Below are positions 35,579-45,786 of a stretch of DNA of 64,000 nt, piece by piece. Position numbers and translations under genes: made by a program. The DNA is from Ascaphus truei (Eukaryota > Chordata > Amphibia > Anura > Ascaphidae), in contig CM071570.1 in assembly GCA_036426205.1 (NCBI GenBank), positions 6,095,301 through 6,159,300 of the forward strand, read 5' to 3'. Below the pieces are notes generated by a model. That model saw nothing but the letters and a program-made list of their open reading frames with translations. It searched no databases and had not been told where the DNA came from. Within the stretch, counting starts at the first letter, position 1. Each line of letters begins with the position of its first letter.

Positions 35579-37782
35579 CTCTCCCTCCTTGGTTACTACA
35601 TGGAAGAAAGGACCAACACGGCGAGACCCCCTTCTTCGGTTATCTAGGGAGAAATCTGAACAGAAGTGAAGCCCATTCATATCTCTGGGGGTCCGTTTGC
35701 GACCACCTGATTGCTGCCCCCAAGTGATCATGCGCTTGTGATCCTCGCGTGCTGCCAGCCTTACAGGCATCTAAAGGGTTAACACGTGGGAGATGTCAAA
35801 TGGGGCAATTAAGGGGGAAACCAGCAGCTTAAATATGGGAATGTTGACGTATTACATTTGGCATTTCTATTTGTCAATATATGTAATAATATAATGAATG
35901 GCTATACAGTGCACTGTATAATGATACAATGTGTTCTGCTACCAGTACAATATTTTGTAATCCATTAAAGTCTTTCCTGCCCTGAAACGCTCAGTAATGA
36001 CGTGTATATGTTTAGTGTAACGGTTATCTGGGTTCTGTGGTATGCGGCGTTTGGCAGGCTGGATAAAATAACATATTGGGCAGACTATATGAATGAATTG
36101 TGGTGCTGAAAAAGCCAATCATGTTAAATGATTTAACAAGTGAGTTGTGCGTTTAACCATCAGGTTTAAATTCTTGCTTTACTGGCAGTTTAAAGAATCC
36201 CTCAAAAATATGACAGAGCCCTTGTCAGGTGGGCTATTGATCCGGCTGCTATTCGATCTTTGATGCAGTGTAAGAAAGTTATTCAGTGCTAATATGTCCG
36301 ATGTTACGTACAAGAAAGTCGCAAACTTTGCCATAATCCCCCGTATTACTGCCCTGTGTATTTTCTAACCACTCTCTAGATCACTTACAGATGTGATCAG
36401 TGCTACAGCCATCTAAATCACCTTCATGCACTGACTCTAGTATTCCCAACATGACATGGACCAGGGATGCATCCATATAATGGCAAAGAAAAGCCAAAGC
36501 ACTTGGTGTGCCGCCTTCACATTGTTTAACCTCTCTTTCTGCCGGCGAGGTCAGCAAAACATTATGATGAGTCTCTTATTCAAATGATAATCTAGCGGAA
36601 TTGTAAAACAAGTATTAATTACTATATGCCTTATGTATTTGGATAAAGCAGCATAGACTGTTGTCATTTCCTAACAGTAAGTGATTACTAAGTGTTCAAT
36701 ATCTGATATCCCAGTTCCTGCTCTGTAGTATAGATCTTTATAAACACACGTGTGGTAGTTAGTTAGCCATGCTGGAGCTCCATATTGCTCCTCTTCCCAT
36801 TTGCTTTAATGGGGGTGGAATAAAGATTCGCAGCAACCGCATGTCAGCAGAGACATATTTACTAAGTGATGCAAAGTTAGAAAACACCTTCTGACCTTGT
36901 AAGACACTTGGATGGACCATAAGAGGTCTTCTAGCGTTGGAGTGTGTCTTACGGAATTGCACCAATTGGTAAATAATGGCAGGTACAGTATGACATGGCA
37001 GGTATGTTTGCAACGAGGCGGTGCTGGCTGGTTTAAGCAGATACTGTAGATGTGAGCATCCAACTCGTTATTATTGTTCTTTATTAATATGGCACCAACC
37101 TATTTCACAGAGCAGTTGGTGTGAAAGATAAAAGAATAATATTACATAATACACTTTTGCAACATTAAAAGAACTGCCACGATACTTTAAGTACACAGAG
37201 AGGGTATTAGGGCTATATTTACCAACTGGTACAGTGCCATAACACACCTGACACCGGATGGGTCATTAACTTCATGGTCTTGAGGTGCCAGAAGGTGTCT
37301 CATGGAATAGCATTGCTTAGTAAACATGGGCCCTAGTCCTTTTGCTGCATCTGGCAGCAAAATGGTTATTCTAACCACTAAACTACTTCATTACTATGCA
37401 ATATATTTCCATTCCCTACAGCAGTGTAAGAGGAGAGTTGATCACATACAGATTCTTGTGGTTATACTTGTAAAAGGCCATAAAAATCTGTGGTGCCGAG
37501 TAAAAAGCCTTTTTCCGCTTTTAGTGCAGTGTGGGATTTTACTGTAATGTATAATGACAAATCCACCGGCAGAAATGGAGATATAAAGATACATGTGGAA
37601 GAGATGACGAGAGAGAAACAGAGACTGTGAGCATTGGAAACCCAATGACTTGATTAGCAGCCACAGAACGAATGTAAGCAGCAGTTGTAAGGCAGTAATA
37701 ATGCAGCCACGGTGTGGAAGGCTTGTCGGTGTCCTATGTAGGACACCTGAGATGTGTGTCACTTAATGCATGGCCTTTATGG

Positions 37783-37890
37783 GGTAGGGGGGGGTGAGAT
37801 GGCTGTGTGAGTTTGGGAGGGGGGGGTGAGATGGCTGTGTGAGTTTGGGAGGGGGGGTGAGATGGCTGCGTGAGTTTGGGAGGGGGGGTG
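37783..37890. repeat. G-rich minisatellite, three copies of about 35 bp
   Basis: GGTGAGATGGCTGTGTGAGT followed by TTGGGAGGGGG is present three times, the last with GCGTG. Unit lengths differ only in the G run. Confidence 0.5.
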
Positions 37891-38260
37891 GCCTTTTATT
37901 ACGCATGGCGGAAGGTACATGGAATACGCATTGCATCATATATTCTACTAGAATACTGATATATTTCTATGTAGCTAGGGCTATTTTGTGAGGAAGTTAC
38001 TGGCACTGACACCTTACTGGGGAATATGAGTGGGACAGGGGAGAGCTGACCCAGAGAGCAAGGGGTCCAATGCTTTGTTACCATGTTTCCTAATTTAAAG
38101 CTGAATCATTGTTTTTGGAGCTAAGGTGTAACTCAAATGTTCTATGGTTACTGTTCCGCCACCTTTTTGCCCACATTAATATGGCTGTATATTGCTGTGC
38201 CGCGGTATACAACTTTGTATATTGCTGATGAAGATAGACTCAATACAGACACCTCTGTAA

Positions 38261-38517
38261 GGCTGCGCTTATAGTGCCCGCGACGCGACGTCGCTCCAAA
38301 ACAAAAACAATTGACTCTGTCGCGAGCGCTTATATTAAGCGCGACGGAGCAACCAAAAATTTGGAAGCGGGGTAAATTTGATTTTTCAGAGACTGTCGCC
38401 ACATGTGACTGTCTCTGAACCAATCAATGACCCTGTCACCAGCGACGTCGCTGAAAGTTAAATTATAACATTCGCGGTGACGTCGTTGCTCGCATCGCCG
38501 GCACTATAAACGCGGCC
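38261..38517. mobile_element. Harbinger-like MITE, TAA target duplication
   Basis: TAA (38258-38260) precedes GGCTGCGCTTATAGTGCC. The right end GGCACTATAAACGCGGCC is followed by TAA (38518-38520). A 3-bp TAA duplication and GG-starting inverted ends fit PIF/Harbinger. The interior is rich in GCGACGTCGC-type palindromes. It does not encode a transposase. Confidence 0.5.
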
Positions 38518-38949
38518 TAACGCAGGAGAAATCTGTGCGGCTCCGGTTTTTAATTGCTATTTTTTATTTAATTTACCAGAACTGGAAGGACCTCTCTAAC
38601 ACACGATCTCTTCAGCCTTTCGCTTAGGAGTCCCTTGATGTATTATTCCGGGGCTTTCCAACATTGGAAGCGCACCGGCAAACCCATGAATAGCAGGGAC
38701 ATTATCATCATGATTGGGATTGATCTCTTCCTTTGTTCGTCGGTTACCAACTGGGAAGTTGTTGCCGGCCATTTTAACATCCCATAGATTCCAGGAGACA
38801 AGAAAGATCCGCGAAAGCAGGGATCTCCTGAAAGTGAGAACAGCTCTGATCGGTTTGACTAAAAGATGGCCACACCTTGTGGGCCATGTGCAGAGACGGG
38901 ACGAAACTGTTAAATCCGTGTCGCGGAAGTTCCCGAGCTTTCCATTCAA

Positions 38950-39420
38950 AAATCCGTTCTGAGGTGTAAAATCCATCAACAGATTTTTCCACTTTCAATT
39001 TATCCGGAGTAAACCAAAACCGCCGGTGGATACAATCTGCGGGTGGATTTTAACCATCCAATGGGCGTATTCAACAATTACGCCGGAGGATCTTTAGAAT
39101 ACGATCCGCGGTTCCGCGATTTGTTGAAACCGCAAATTGGATTCCTAAAATCCACCTGCGGATTAGCAAATCGGCGGATTGGATTTTCGGTGGTGATAAA
39201 AAATAGCCGGAAAAGACGAATCGCCCTTTTTGAGGCTGATTCGCGGGAATCCGCGGACCACAGGAACCGGACGATCCGAGACAGATCAAAATCCGCCTAC
39301 CCAAAAAATTCACCCATCGGCGCTAGTCCCGGTCATTTAAATACCCAGGAAGTAACACCGGTAACTAAACTGGTAATTATCCCGGGAGTCGGGGAGTTCC
39401 CGGCGGTAACAATAACAACG
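38950..39420. mobile_element. hAT-like element with GGATTC motifs, reverse copy
   Basis: Many GGATT/AATCC motifs: CGGTGGATACAATCTGCGGG, ATACGATCCGCGG, TCCACCTGCGGATTAGC and CGGGAATCCGCGG. It ends with a CACCCATCGGCGCTA stretch that may be the degenerate complement of the TAGAGATGGGCAA terminus at 30054. Open frames across it are by-products of low stop-codon density. Confidence 0.5.
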
Positions 39421-40136
39421 CGCCGGTTCTGATGCTGTAAAACAAATATGTTATTTACGCGGGATTGCTGATTTAAGGATCTATCCCAAATGGGAACTGC
39501 CTCTTTTCCACGTTGGAAACAACCTTCAAAGACAAGCTCCAAAGTCACATAAATAACTCACTAACCGTTCATATACCAGTATTACAGTTTACATTCCCTC
39601 TATGCAGGTTCTGAGACACTCACAATATGTATACTTCAACACAAATGTTTTGCACAACTAGCGTACTGTACAAAGGTTTATTGAAAGTTTGGTGTGGCTG
39701 CATGTCTTGCATATGCTTCAAGCTATTCCGGACAGACTGAGTCTTTATAGATAGGACATAGATACTTCTGTGTTACAGTTAAAATGCAATTTCTATGTGC
39801 CTATGAATCTGAGCATATTCTAGTGATTATCCAATACATTTACGTACATCTCTTCAGATATGAGCAATTCAAACATTTCCTTTATAGAGTAAATACAATG
39901 TAAGGTTCTAAAAAGGTTTCTCCCCCCCCCCTTTTTTTAATTGTATTCTTTTCAACATAACTCCACATGTGTACTGTGACCGTATAGTCAACACATGGTG
40001 CTGTAAATGGTTAAAAAACAGGGACCGAGAAATTTAAAGCGCGCTGGAGACATTTTGGTTGTGTCCGGTTTTATAAAAATTAATTAATCAACGTCATTCT
40101 GTTTTTTTGACTATTTTTATTTCTTTTCCCTTGTAG

Positions 40137-40211
40137 GAACAAGAAGACCCGAACAAGCTGGCAACCAGTTGGCCCGACTATTACATTGACCGCATCAACT
40201 CTATGGCAGCA
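40137..40211 (+). CDS. daam2: daam2 coding exon, about residues 87-111
   Basis: Twenty-five codons, [20 protein letters not shown] then NSMAA, phase 0 at both ends. The acceptor is a long T/C tract ending TTGTAG and the donor is GTAAGT, the strongest in the window. The residues continue the GTPase-binding domain begun at 7963. The [13 protein letters not shown] wording is what separates DAAM2 from DAAM1, which has a shorter, Glu/Gly-rich version at this place; that comparison is from memory of the family. Two MITEs lie within 540 bp downstream. Confidence 0.5.
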
Positions 40212-40390
40212 GTAAGTGACTTCCACCTAAAGGAATTTGCTTCTCCGAGAGGGGGTCCCCCAGTTATTATTCAGACTGTATGTGTATCCTCCATGCCTGA
40301 CTTTGCAAGGTGAGGGGAGGGCACTTTGTATGTGGGATAGAAGGGCAGGTCCTGCTCAGAATACAGTAACATCACACCTATTGCATGGTG

Positions 40391-40580
40391 CAGAGGAAGC
40401 CAGACTTACTGTTTGTGTTGCCGCAACCACGACGAGGCCCGGAAGGATTCATGTTGGGGGAGAGTCGGATACGGAAGCATGGACCTCCCGCAGCGTGATC
40501 GTGGCAGGCACTGTCCCCAGCACCGCGAGCGTTTGCTTTTTTTGACTACGGTGCTGGGGACAGTAAGTCTTGTGCTTCTG
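40391..40580. mobile_element. MITE with AGACTTACTGT ends
   Basis: CAGAGGAAGCCAGACTTACT at the left is mirrored by GGGGACAGTAAGTCTTGTGC at the right; compare 33451-33770. The interior block GGCAGGCACTGTCCCCAGC recurs at 59270-59292 (GCAGGCACTGTCTCCAGC) with a nearby AGCATGGACC, so the family has a third, broken copy there. Confidence 0.5.
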
Positions 40581-40593
40581 TATCTGTCTTAAT

Positions 40594-40749
40594 CAGGGGT
40601 GGGCAACTCCAGTCCTCAACGTCCGCCAACAGGTTTGGTTTTCAGGATGCCCCGGCTTCCGCTTTGATTGAGCCACATGTACTGAAGCAGGAATATCCTG
40701 AGAACCTGACCTGCTCGTGACCCTTGAGGACTGGAGTTGCCCACCCCTG
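40594..40749. mobile_element. hAT MITE, short internal-deletion copy
   Basis: CAGGGGTGGGCAACTCCAG to GTTGCCCACCCCTG, 156 bp. The terminal repeats agree over about 40 bp. The centre lacks the GGCTCAGTC dyad of the longer copies. The flanks GTCTTAAT and GTCCATAT match at five of eight. Confidence 0.5.
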
Positions 40750-41461
40750 GTCCATATGGAAGGCAATGGTTTAACTCATATCACATCTATTGGTTCTGTT
40801 TTTCTATTGGACCATTGGTCCCAGGAGGGACTGCAGCTTCACACTCGGGGTACAAAATGCTTTAGAATTGTGCTTCTGACTTTTAAACTTTTCACCCCAT
40901 ACATTTTTGCGGGTTGTCCTATTTTACTGAGAGAAGGGGGAAAACATGACAATTTAACAATTAGTGTTACATCACTGTTGGCCAAATGAATGCCATGGGG
41001 TAGTGTAGCAATGATTTATAAAGCTATTGTGTGGTTACAAGACAAGTTAGTTTTATTTTTTAGTCATTCATCTTAATAAATGAGTGTCTTGTTGGAACAA
41101 ATAGTTCCTTTTTCATTCTGTGTATTGGGCTCGCTTTGATCTGCCGGCTAATATAAATCCCACGTCTATCAAACAGCCTCCCAATGCACTGCAGGATACA
41201 CCCGTGGAGGTACATCTCACTTACAGGACTCCTCCTGTCTCTGGGGAAAATGCAAATGGCAAAGATCACAATGCCAGTGTACGTTCACCTTAATTCTAGA
41301 CAATGTGGTGAATTTCCCAACAGACACACTGCACCAACCAAAAAAGATATGAGGTCACTATTAATATTGCAAGGTGCTGCAATGTCCGATACGACCAGTC
41401 TCCTTTACCGCATCAATATACTAATTTATGAGTGTGCTGCATTGTGTAGTTATACTGAGTA

Positions 41462-41633
41462 CAGGTAGTCCTCGCTATCCAACGTTTCACTTTACAACGA
41501 ATGGGGGGCGTTTTTCAACGCCTGAATGCGTTATCCAACGCTCACCGCCACTGATTAACATGGGACTCACTGTACAACGGTTTCACTATCTGAAAGGGTT
41601 AAAGGATTCCGGTGGATAACCGAGGACTGACTG
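41462..41633. mobile_element. Tc1/mariner-pogo type MITE, TA duplication
   Basis: TA precedes CAGGTAGTCCTCGCTATCC. The right end GGATAACCGAGGACTGACTG is followed by TA. Terminal repeats of about 25 bp and TA duplications are as in pogo/Tigger MITEs. It sits at the edge of an L2 3' tail that resumes at 41640. Confidence 0.5.
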
Positions 41634-41639
41634 TATGTA

Positions 41640-42535
41640 TGTGTACCTTTATTTGTATAGCGCTCTCCATGTATGTATCGCGCTGAGCAAGGGGTGAGTT
41701 TTGAGTTGGATCTTGAAGACGGAGGGGAGAGGGTGCCTGGCAGATATTGAGGGGAAAGGAATTCCAGAGGCGAGGAGCAGTGTGAGAGGTTTTAGGCTTA
41801 AAAAGGTTTTAAATATAAAAGGGGTGACATGTTTGAGCAGAATGCGAGATGGGCATAGCAAGACATTTAGTATATATAAACGGAGAGAGGCAGAGAAGTG
41901 TACAAACTTTAAAGAGATACTTAGGTGAGAGATGATACCCAAAATCTCATGTAAACTCTACCCCACCCCCCCCCCCCAAATATGAAAATGTAAAGCCATC
42001 AAAATCTGAGTAATGTGATGAGTGTCCAGTGACAAAATCCATATATAATGCAGCAGAGGGATACAGTATGCGCCTAGTGGTGTGCACCTGACAGCCACAA
42101 AATGTGGCATGCAGTATATTCCCAGCAAGGTTTAAAGAGGGAATGAGAATGAGAATTGCCGTAACAAAGTAATTTGAATAAATGGTGTGTTTCATTTGGC
42201 ATTCTTTGTGAGCTTACAAATAAAGCGATACTGTTAGTGTTGCCCTGGATATTTCTCTTTATCTTCATTGCTGGCTGTGCTCCGGTTCTACTTGCTACTT
42301 TCTAGACTTGAAAGAGAGAAGGATATTTATGGAGGATTTCATGTAATGTCAGAAGAGGGATTTCATCAGGCAATGAAAATACGCTTGTAGGACAGAGTGG
42401 GGGCATTTTAGCAGCAGTGTGTAGGATACACTGCAAAGGAGAAAGGTGAGAGGCAGGAAGGCCGAACAGTAGCAAGTTACAGTAGTCAGAACAGGAGGGA
42501 ATAAGGGCTTGTGTTAGAGGTTAAGCAGCAGAGAG
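41640..42535 (-). mobile_element. L2-type LINE fragments, minus strand
   Basis: TATTTGTATAGCGCTCTCC and, on the minus strand, APRLWN-type residues (complement near 41765-41790) mark the C-terminus and tail at 41640-41930. A second piece at about 42295-42535 (GAAGAGGGATTTCATCAGG, GCAGCAGTGTGTAGGATAC, GTTACAGTAGTCAGAACAG) is further upstream in ORF2. About 350 bp of unclassified sequence separates them. Confidence 0.5.
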
Positions 42536-43130
42536 ACAAATCCAGTGTTAGGAATTAGGTTCGTTTTAAGCGTTAAATCCATGATAGTAAAGTCCATTAA
42601 TGGGTTGGCTCTATAAAAGTAACAAATTATAGAAGCAAATCCAGTATTAACACAAATCTGTGCACAAAGCGGTCCTTTACTTCACTTTCTCTCTGGCAAC
42701 CAAAGCACTTTGCAAAAGGGGATTCCTTGTAACAACATTGTGCAGCTTTTGTGTCCCCAGCTCCGTGTGTGTGCACAGTGTCTGTAGGTGACCTAGTTGC
42801 TGGCTGCAAAGTGCTAAGAATGAGTCTCAGAGTTGCTCTATTTACAGGAGTTCTGAGGAAGGTCAAGACCGGCAAAGACAGCTGTTACCGGGACGCTCTG
42901 GGCTTTCTCCGGTCAAAGCAGCTTCGTTTTGAGAATGAAAGGATTTGTGGATATAACAGAGGGGATACAATTGTTTCACTCCTTACTTACCCTGTACAAT
43001 ATTCAGGGCTGAGTCTTGAATAATTCAACAGCTTTTCGGTTGTCTTCAGTTTTCTGATGGGTGACAGAGGGCGAGTGCAAGGCGAAGCAGCAGCTGTGCT
43101 GGTTTGCATTTTGAAGACTGTACAGCCAAA

Positions 43131-43597
43131 GCTGGCATGTGAGATAGCGATGCCCAGGGCATAACCAGTATTTCTGGGACACATTGCTGAGGCAGGGCAC
43201 CAGCAGCTGGCATGTGAGATAGCGATGCCCAGGGCATAACCAGTATTTCTGGGACACATTACTGAGGCAGGGCACCAGCAGCTGGCATGTGAGATAGTGA
43301 TGCCCAGGGCATAACCAGTATTTCTGGGACACATTGCTGAGACAGGGCACCAGCAGCTGGCATGTGAGATAGCGATGCCCAGGGCATAACCAGTATTTCT
43401 GGGACACATTACTGAGACAGGGCACCAGCAGCTGGCATGTGAGATAGTGATGCCCAGGGCATAACCAGTATTTCTGGGACACATTGCTGAGGCAGGGCAC
43501 CAGCAGCTGGCATGTGAGATAGCGATGCCCAGGGCATAACCAGTATTTCTGGGACACATTACTGAGGCAGGGCACCAGCAGCTGGCATGTGAGATGC
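43131..43597. repeat. 75-bp minisatellite, six copies, with dimeric order
   Basis: Units start GCTGGCATGTGAGATAG at 43131, 43206, 43281, 43356, 43431 and 43506, plus a partial at 43581. Variation alternates: an ATTGCTGAG form and an ATTACTGAG form follow each other in all six units, and AGTGATG versus AGCGATG alternates in units 2-6. The result is a 150-bp higher-order unit. Since 75 is a multiple of three, both minus-strand frames stay open for about 200 codons, but no start context or homology supports a protein. Diverged cousins (GATGCCCAGTGTTTAACCCC) continue to about 43990. Confidence 0.5.
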
Positions 43598-44165
43598 CCA
43601 GTGTTTAACCCCTTTAGTACCAGAAGGGTCTGCAACAAATTGCTGATACTGTGTTATCACAGCTGGTACACAGGGTGCCAAGTGATTAAATGCTACAGTG
43701 CCAGGGGTTTGTAACACAGAGACTGTGGATCAACAGCTGCCATATGAGGTGCCCAGTGTTTACCCTCTCAGTGCCACACAGTAGAGCCTGTGCAGTGACA
43801 GCTGCAGTGGTGCCAGGAGTGTATCCCTCTTAGTGCCAGAGCAGACGTCAACATATGGTGCAGATCACATACCCAGAGTCAGGCGACTGCTGCTTAAACG
43901 TTTTTAGTGGCTGAGGTGCCTGCAACACATTGCCCTCTGCATCCACACGTGGCATGTCAGGTGCCCAGGGAAATGCCCCTTCAGTGTCAGAGATGCCTGT
44001 GATCCCTGCATCATTATGATCCTGTATATAACACATGCATTTCCGTGCAGGGGATCCCGTGGCAGTAACGCATGACTCGAGCATGCTCTCATGCAGCATT
44101 GGACAACTGCATGGATGCAAAGCTCCCGGCCAGCCCTCTAACTCCCTGACTGCCTCTCTCCGCAG

Positions 44166-44260
44166 ATGCAGACCCTGTACGCCTTTGATGAAGAGGATAC
44201 AGACATGAGGAATAAAATAGTGGAAGACTTGAAGACGGCGCTCCGGACTCAGCCTATGAG
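44166..44260 (+). CDS. daam2: daam2 coding exon, about residues 112-143
   Basis: Ninety-five bases, phase 0 to phase 2. They read [31 protein letters not shown] and the first two bases of an Arg codon completed by the exon at 58302. The acceptor CTCTCTCCGCAG is good; the donor GTAGCT is weaker than its neighbours. The segment is a conserved helix of the DAAM GTPase-binding domain. Vertebrate DAAM2 is nearly the same here, apart from conservative changes. The weak donor and the exon-like segment at 56057, which has the same phases, make alternative splicing here worth testing. Confidence 0.5.
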
Positions 44261-45608
44261 GTAGCTGTGTGCCTGCTGCATTTACCCGATAGGTGGTCAG
44301 ATGAAAAAGCACCAACAGCTTTAGCAGAATTGTAATGAAAAGGCAGCATTTTCCCCCAAAATATGCAGCACACCTTTATCTCACAGTATTTCTAGTCTTC
44401 ACGTGTCACGGTTCTAGTGTAACACAAGAGGCATTTGCAAAGCATAATGCTTCCGTTGGCTGAGGGGCCCAGACGTCACTACAAATGTTTCAAAACCGTA
44501 CTAACGTTGCTCTCTTTGGAATGAAAGCTGTCTGTGAGTGGGTTACTGGCTCTGCATTTCTTTAACCCAGGTTGCGCTGAAAAGCTGTATAATACGCAAG
44601 ACATGAGCTTATAGGGGTCCATGTTAAAGTGATTTGAAGCAAAGGTGACGCTGTATGCTCATTTGAATGTAATTTCCCAGAATCCCTTGCTGCAGGGGAG
44701 CCGCTGTATGCTAAGAGATAATGGGGAAAAGCAGTGTTGCAGGCGTGTCTGAGACGTGTGGATGTGCTCACAAGTTAAATTTGTATTTAATGTACTGTAT
44801 AGTACAACCTACACCTGTCTTGTTTGCATATATTTAATATGCAGTTTGGTATTATGATCGCATGTGACAAGACACAAAAAATACAATTATTAAATTGCAT
44901 TAGACTAATGAAAGCTGAATGTACAGACTTTGCAGCAGCTCGATAAATAGTTCCTTTTATTTACTGAATCATGCTCTGTTTGGAAGAGGGCAAACCCCTT
45001 TCTGGGCTATTAACCTCACTAATGGGATAAATGGCTTGAAAATATTCCCACACTAATAATTTAATTTTAACAATGCCCAATTAGTTTTTAATTTCTCTCT
45101 TTAACTGTTTTGCTGGGGAAGTGTGGGGTTTGGAAATTTAACCGCTTCTTTGCCAGAGAGGACTGCTTCACTGGCAGTAAAGAGATTAATACCCAGAAGC
45201 ACACGGGGCAGTTATGAGGGAGATGGACACAGGGATGTTGGTTCTTTGCAGAAAACAAGTTGAATCCATTTTTGTTCTCTTTCTGCCGGGATTGTAAAGT
45301 ACATAGCACAAGGTGGATGTTTTACAGAAAGGTTTGTGATTGTCAAACACCAGATAGCAAGCCAGGTGGAGGTTTATATTCTAAGATGTAGACGCCCAGA
45401 AGGATGCAGTCCTCTAGTTTATGGGAAGCAGGAGGTGAAGGGCAGAATATGAGGTGAGCACACGGACAGTTTCCTGCTTCCAGTATCCATCCCATACCAT
45501 GCAGAGTTAGTGGCAAAGCCGTGTCTCATGTTCACTTGAATGAAACTGAACACTATGCTTGGGGTTTGCATGTTAATGGATCCCACTATATTGAACAGCT
45601 ATCTAAAT

Positions 45609-45786
45609 CAGGGAGTGGCCAACTCCAGTCCTCAACGGCCACCAACAGGTCAGGTTTAAGTTCCAGTCTTCAGTCTTCGACTGCGCCACCTCTCCAGTCT
45701 TTGACTGCGCCACCTGTGCGCAAAACAGGGATATCCATAAAACCTGACCTGTTGGTGGCCCTTGAGGACTGGAGTTGGCCGCCCCT
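45609..45786. mobile_element. hAT MITE (GGCTCAGTC family)
   Basis: CAGGGAGTGGCCAACTCCAG at the left and GGACTGGAGTTGGCCGCCCC at the right. The centre has CAGTCTTCGACTGCGCCACC followed by a near-copy, CAGTCTTTGACTGCGCCACC. The last base of the terminus is changed. Confidence 0.5.

Larger units (their letters stand above)
40212..44165 (+). other. daam2: daam2 intron, about 4.0 kb
   Basis: Starts GTAAGT and ends CTGACTGCCTCTCTCCGCAG. It carries three MITEs, a minus-strand L2 fragment and the 75-bp minisatellite. Stretches 40750-41460 and 42540-43130 show nothing I can classify. Confidence 0.5.

Noticed and set aside
43003..43638. Long open frames (190-211 codons) on the minus strand over the 75-bp array
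   Set aside because: The unit length is a multiple of three and lacks stops, so several frames stay open. There is no homology and no codon-level constraint, and variants fall equally at all codon positions.
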